Positions 5,369 through 6,292 of a DNA stretch of 6,292 bases are shown one piece after another. The stretch is from an uncultured Prevotella sp. (lineage in GTDB: Bacteria; Bacteroidota; Bacteroidia; Bacteroidales; Bacteroidaceae). The position numbers and the translations under genes are program-made. The DNA lies in the NCBI GenBank assembly GCA_934183355.1, contig CAKPST010000076.1, positions 1-6,292 of the forward strand. Reading direction: 5' to 3'. Numbering within the stretch: the stretch's first letter is position 1; the number at the start of each line of letters is the position of its first letter. A model generated the notes under the pieces. That model did not search any database and had not been told where the DNA came from. It saw only the letters and a program-made list of their open reading frames with translations.

Positions 5369-6094
5369 TCAACTGAACAACTGCATCAGCACAGGCAGCG
5401 ACTTCATCTCAGGGAAGCCCGGTTGATGCAGACGATAATACTGCAATATCACCTCCACAATGCGATTGCGCTCGGTGCGCGACAGGGCAAGCAGACGCAT
5501 CGTCACATAGTTGAGACGCATCAGCAGCCTTATCTTGCCAGACTCCTCCACCGACAGGAAGTCGGGATGAACAGGCACGTGCTCCACAAAGCATCCGGCA
5601 CGCATGTCAAACCATGCTGCATTGACGTCGTCGTCGAGGTTGGGATAGAAGCCCACAAACCTTGTCAGATGCAACATATATATAATGTGGAAATTGGCAA
5701 AGTCGCCCCTACAGGTGTCGAGCCACTTGACACTGTTCTCCACAAACGCATATAGCTGAGGGTTGTCCTGCTCCGAACGTGTGCAATAACCTGTAAACTC
5801 TGCCACGAACAGGGCTATCGACAGTTTGAACGCGTCAAAGGGTATCGACACAAACGGATGGGCGATGGCAGCATCCTTGATGCGCTGCAATCGCTGCGAG
5901 GGTCGCCAGTCGAACTCCACGGCGAGAAGCGTCAGCGGTTGGAACAGCTGTTTCTTCACTCCAGCACGCGAAGTGCGGGGTATACGCTGCATGAACGACA
6001 GCCTTCCATGGCTCTGAGTGAACAGATCCACGATTATCTGCGACTCGCCATATTTCAGCGAGTTAAGCACTATTGCATTGGTCTTTACGAGCAT
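5369..6094 (-). CDS. recO: DNA repair protein RecO
   Basis: This encodes a 241-residue RecO, the usual length. RecO works with RecR (and RecF) to load RecA onto SSB-coated single-stranded DNA during gap repair and also anneals complementary strands. The N-terminal OB-fold (about 1-80) is visible in TNAIVLNSLKYGESQIIVDL (5-24), then FTQSHGRLSFM, followed by QRLQRIKDA (67-75). The helical C-terminal part contains FANFHIIYMLHLTRFVGFYP (132-151), then NL, and the family-typical end YYRLHQPGFPEMKSLPVL (219-236). The three cysteines (104, 128, 168) do not form CxxC pairs, so the zinc finger found in many RecO proteins is absent, as I recall for other Bacteroidales RecO. The ATG at 6094 follows a TAnnTTTG box. 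The helicase gene lies 77 bp downstream on the same strand; tRNA-Glu is divergent upstream. Confidence 0.93.
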   Translation of the reverse strand: MLVKTNAIVLNSLKYGESQIIVDLFTQSHGRLSFMQRIPRTSRAGVKKQLFQPLTLLAVEFDWRPSQRLQRIKDAAIAHPFVSIPFDAFKLSIALFVAEFTGYCTRSEQDNPQLYAFVENSVKWLDTCRGDFANFHIIYMLHLTRFVGFYPNLDDDVNAAWFDMRAGCFVEHVPVHPDFLSVEESGKIRLLMRLNYVTMRLLALSRTERNRIVEVILQYYRLHQPGFPEMKSLPVLMQLFS

Positions 6095-6122
6095 TTTTGC
6101 CTGTTTTTTGATGTTTTAGGGG

Positions 6123-6130
6123 CAAAATTA
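6123..6130 (-). promoter_or_regulatory. Bacteroidetes -7 box (TAATTTTG) for recO
   Basis: On the minus strand this reads TAATTTTG, an exact TAnnTTTG match, 28 bases before the recO ATG. The start of transcription would be near 6116, with a leader of about 20 bases. The -33 region holds only a T-rich stretch (around 6152-6158), not a clear TTTG. Confidence 0.55.
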
Positions 6131-6170
6131 ATGAAAAATACACCATTCTAATAAAAAACATCGATGAAAA

Positions 6171-6202
6171 TTTGGCACATCTAAAATAAAGTCGTACCTT
6201 TG
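6171..6202 (+). promoter_or_regulatory. Bacteroidetes primary-sigma promoter for tRNA-Glu
   Basis: TTTG (6171-6174), a 20-bp spacer and TACCTTTG (6195-6202) give a full match to the Bacteroidetes -33/-7 consensus. Transcription would start near 6208, about 18 bases before the mature tRNA 5' end. This is the best primary-sigma promoter in the window, fitting a stable RNA gene. Confidence 0.85.
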
Positions 6203-6225
6203 CATCCGCTTAAAACAAGCACCTT

Positions 6226-6292
6226 GGTCCCTTCGTCTATCGGTTAGGACGAGAGATTTTCATTCTCTAAAGAGGAGTTCGACTCTCCTAGG
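6226..6292 (+). tRNA. tRNA-Glu (anticodon UUC), cut by the window edge
   Basis: The cloverleaf reads cleanly. The acceptor 5' strand is GGTCCCT (6226-6232), and the D-stem GTCT/GGAC closes a loop with GGTTA. The anticodon stem AGAGA/TCTCT (6252-6256 with 6264-6268) closes the loop TTTTCAT, with anticodon TTC at 6259-6261. The T-stem AGGAG/CTCCT closes TTCGACT. Only AGG of the 3' acceptor strand is present, so about four paired bases, the discriminator and any encoded CCA lie outside the window. It decodes GAA/GAG. Confidence 0.96.

Noticed and set aside
5357..5440. Possible terminator after recO (T7 on the minus strand with CATCAAC/GTTGATG complementarity)
   Set aside because: The complementary segments are about 45 bases apart and compete with other pairings; no compact stem abuts the T-run.
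4188..5690. Recurring TATATAATG strings (near 122, 4190, 5298, 5682)
   Set aside because: Two fall inside conserved coding sequence with Ile-Tyr codons, so the recurrence looks like chance in AT-rich words.

Overview
The window looks like a core chromosomal stretch from the order Bacteroidales, most likely a Prevotella-type organism. Four things suggest this. Promoters follow the Bacteroidetes TTTG / TAnnTTTG pattern, with AT-rich leaders and no clear Shine-Dalgarno sequences. The proteins include a DUF4923-type exported protein and a RecO of the Bacteroidales kind, without a zinc finger. An ECF sigma gene overlaps a small, zinc-free membrane anti-sigma gene. Finally, recO lies divergent to a tRNA-Glu gene. 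The genus is inference; no database was searched.

Layout. Positions 1-183 hold no convincing gene but contain a large imperfect palindrome (85-162). A secreted DUF4923-like protein is encoded on the minus strand (184-771). A divergent promoter region (772-955) separates it from a GT83/ArnT-like membrane glycosyltransferase on the plus strand (956-2710). An 87-bp gap then carries what looks like an ECF-type autoregulatory promoter (GTAAC, 16 bp, CGTCTT), with a 10-bp-phased GTTAAA repeat upstream of it. This promoter leads into the ECF sigma factor (2798-3322) and the overlapping anti-sigma gene (3312-3821). The convergent gap (3822-3971) contains two intrinsic terminators in crossed order. 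On the minus strand follow a DbpA-type DEAD-box RNA helicase (3972-5291) and recO (5369-6094), each with its own TAnnTTTG box. The window ends inside a plus-strand tRNA-Glu(UUC) with a textbook promoter.

How the genes fit together. The sigma/anti-sigma pair is the regulatory centre and probably controls itself and unlinked genes, because a strong terminator closes the operon after two genes. The glycosyltransferase probably moves a sugar from a polyprenyl-phosphate carrier onto an envelope acceptor. It lies directly upstream of the sigma gene with no obvious terminator between them, so some co-transcription is possible. The helicase (50S ribosome assembly), RecO (recombinational repair) and the tRNA are housekeeping genes.

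I see no mobile element, CRISPR array, defence system or other clearly new system. The features most worth a second look are the ECF promoter architecture, the palindrome at 85-162 and the crossed terminators.
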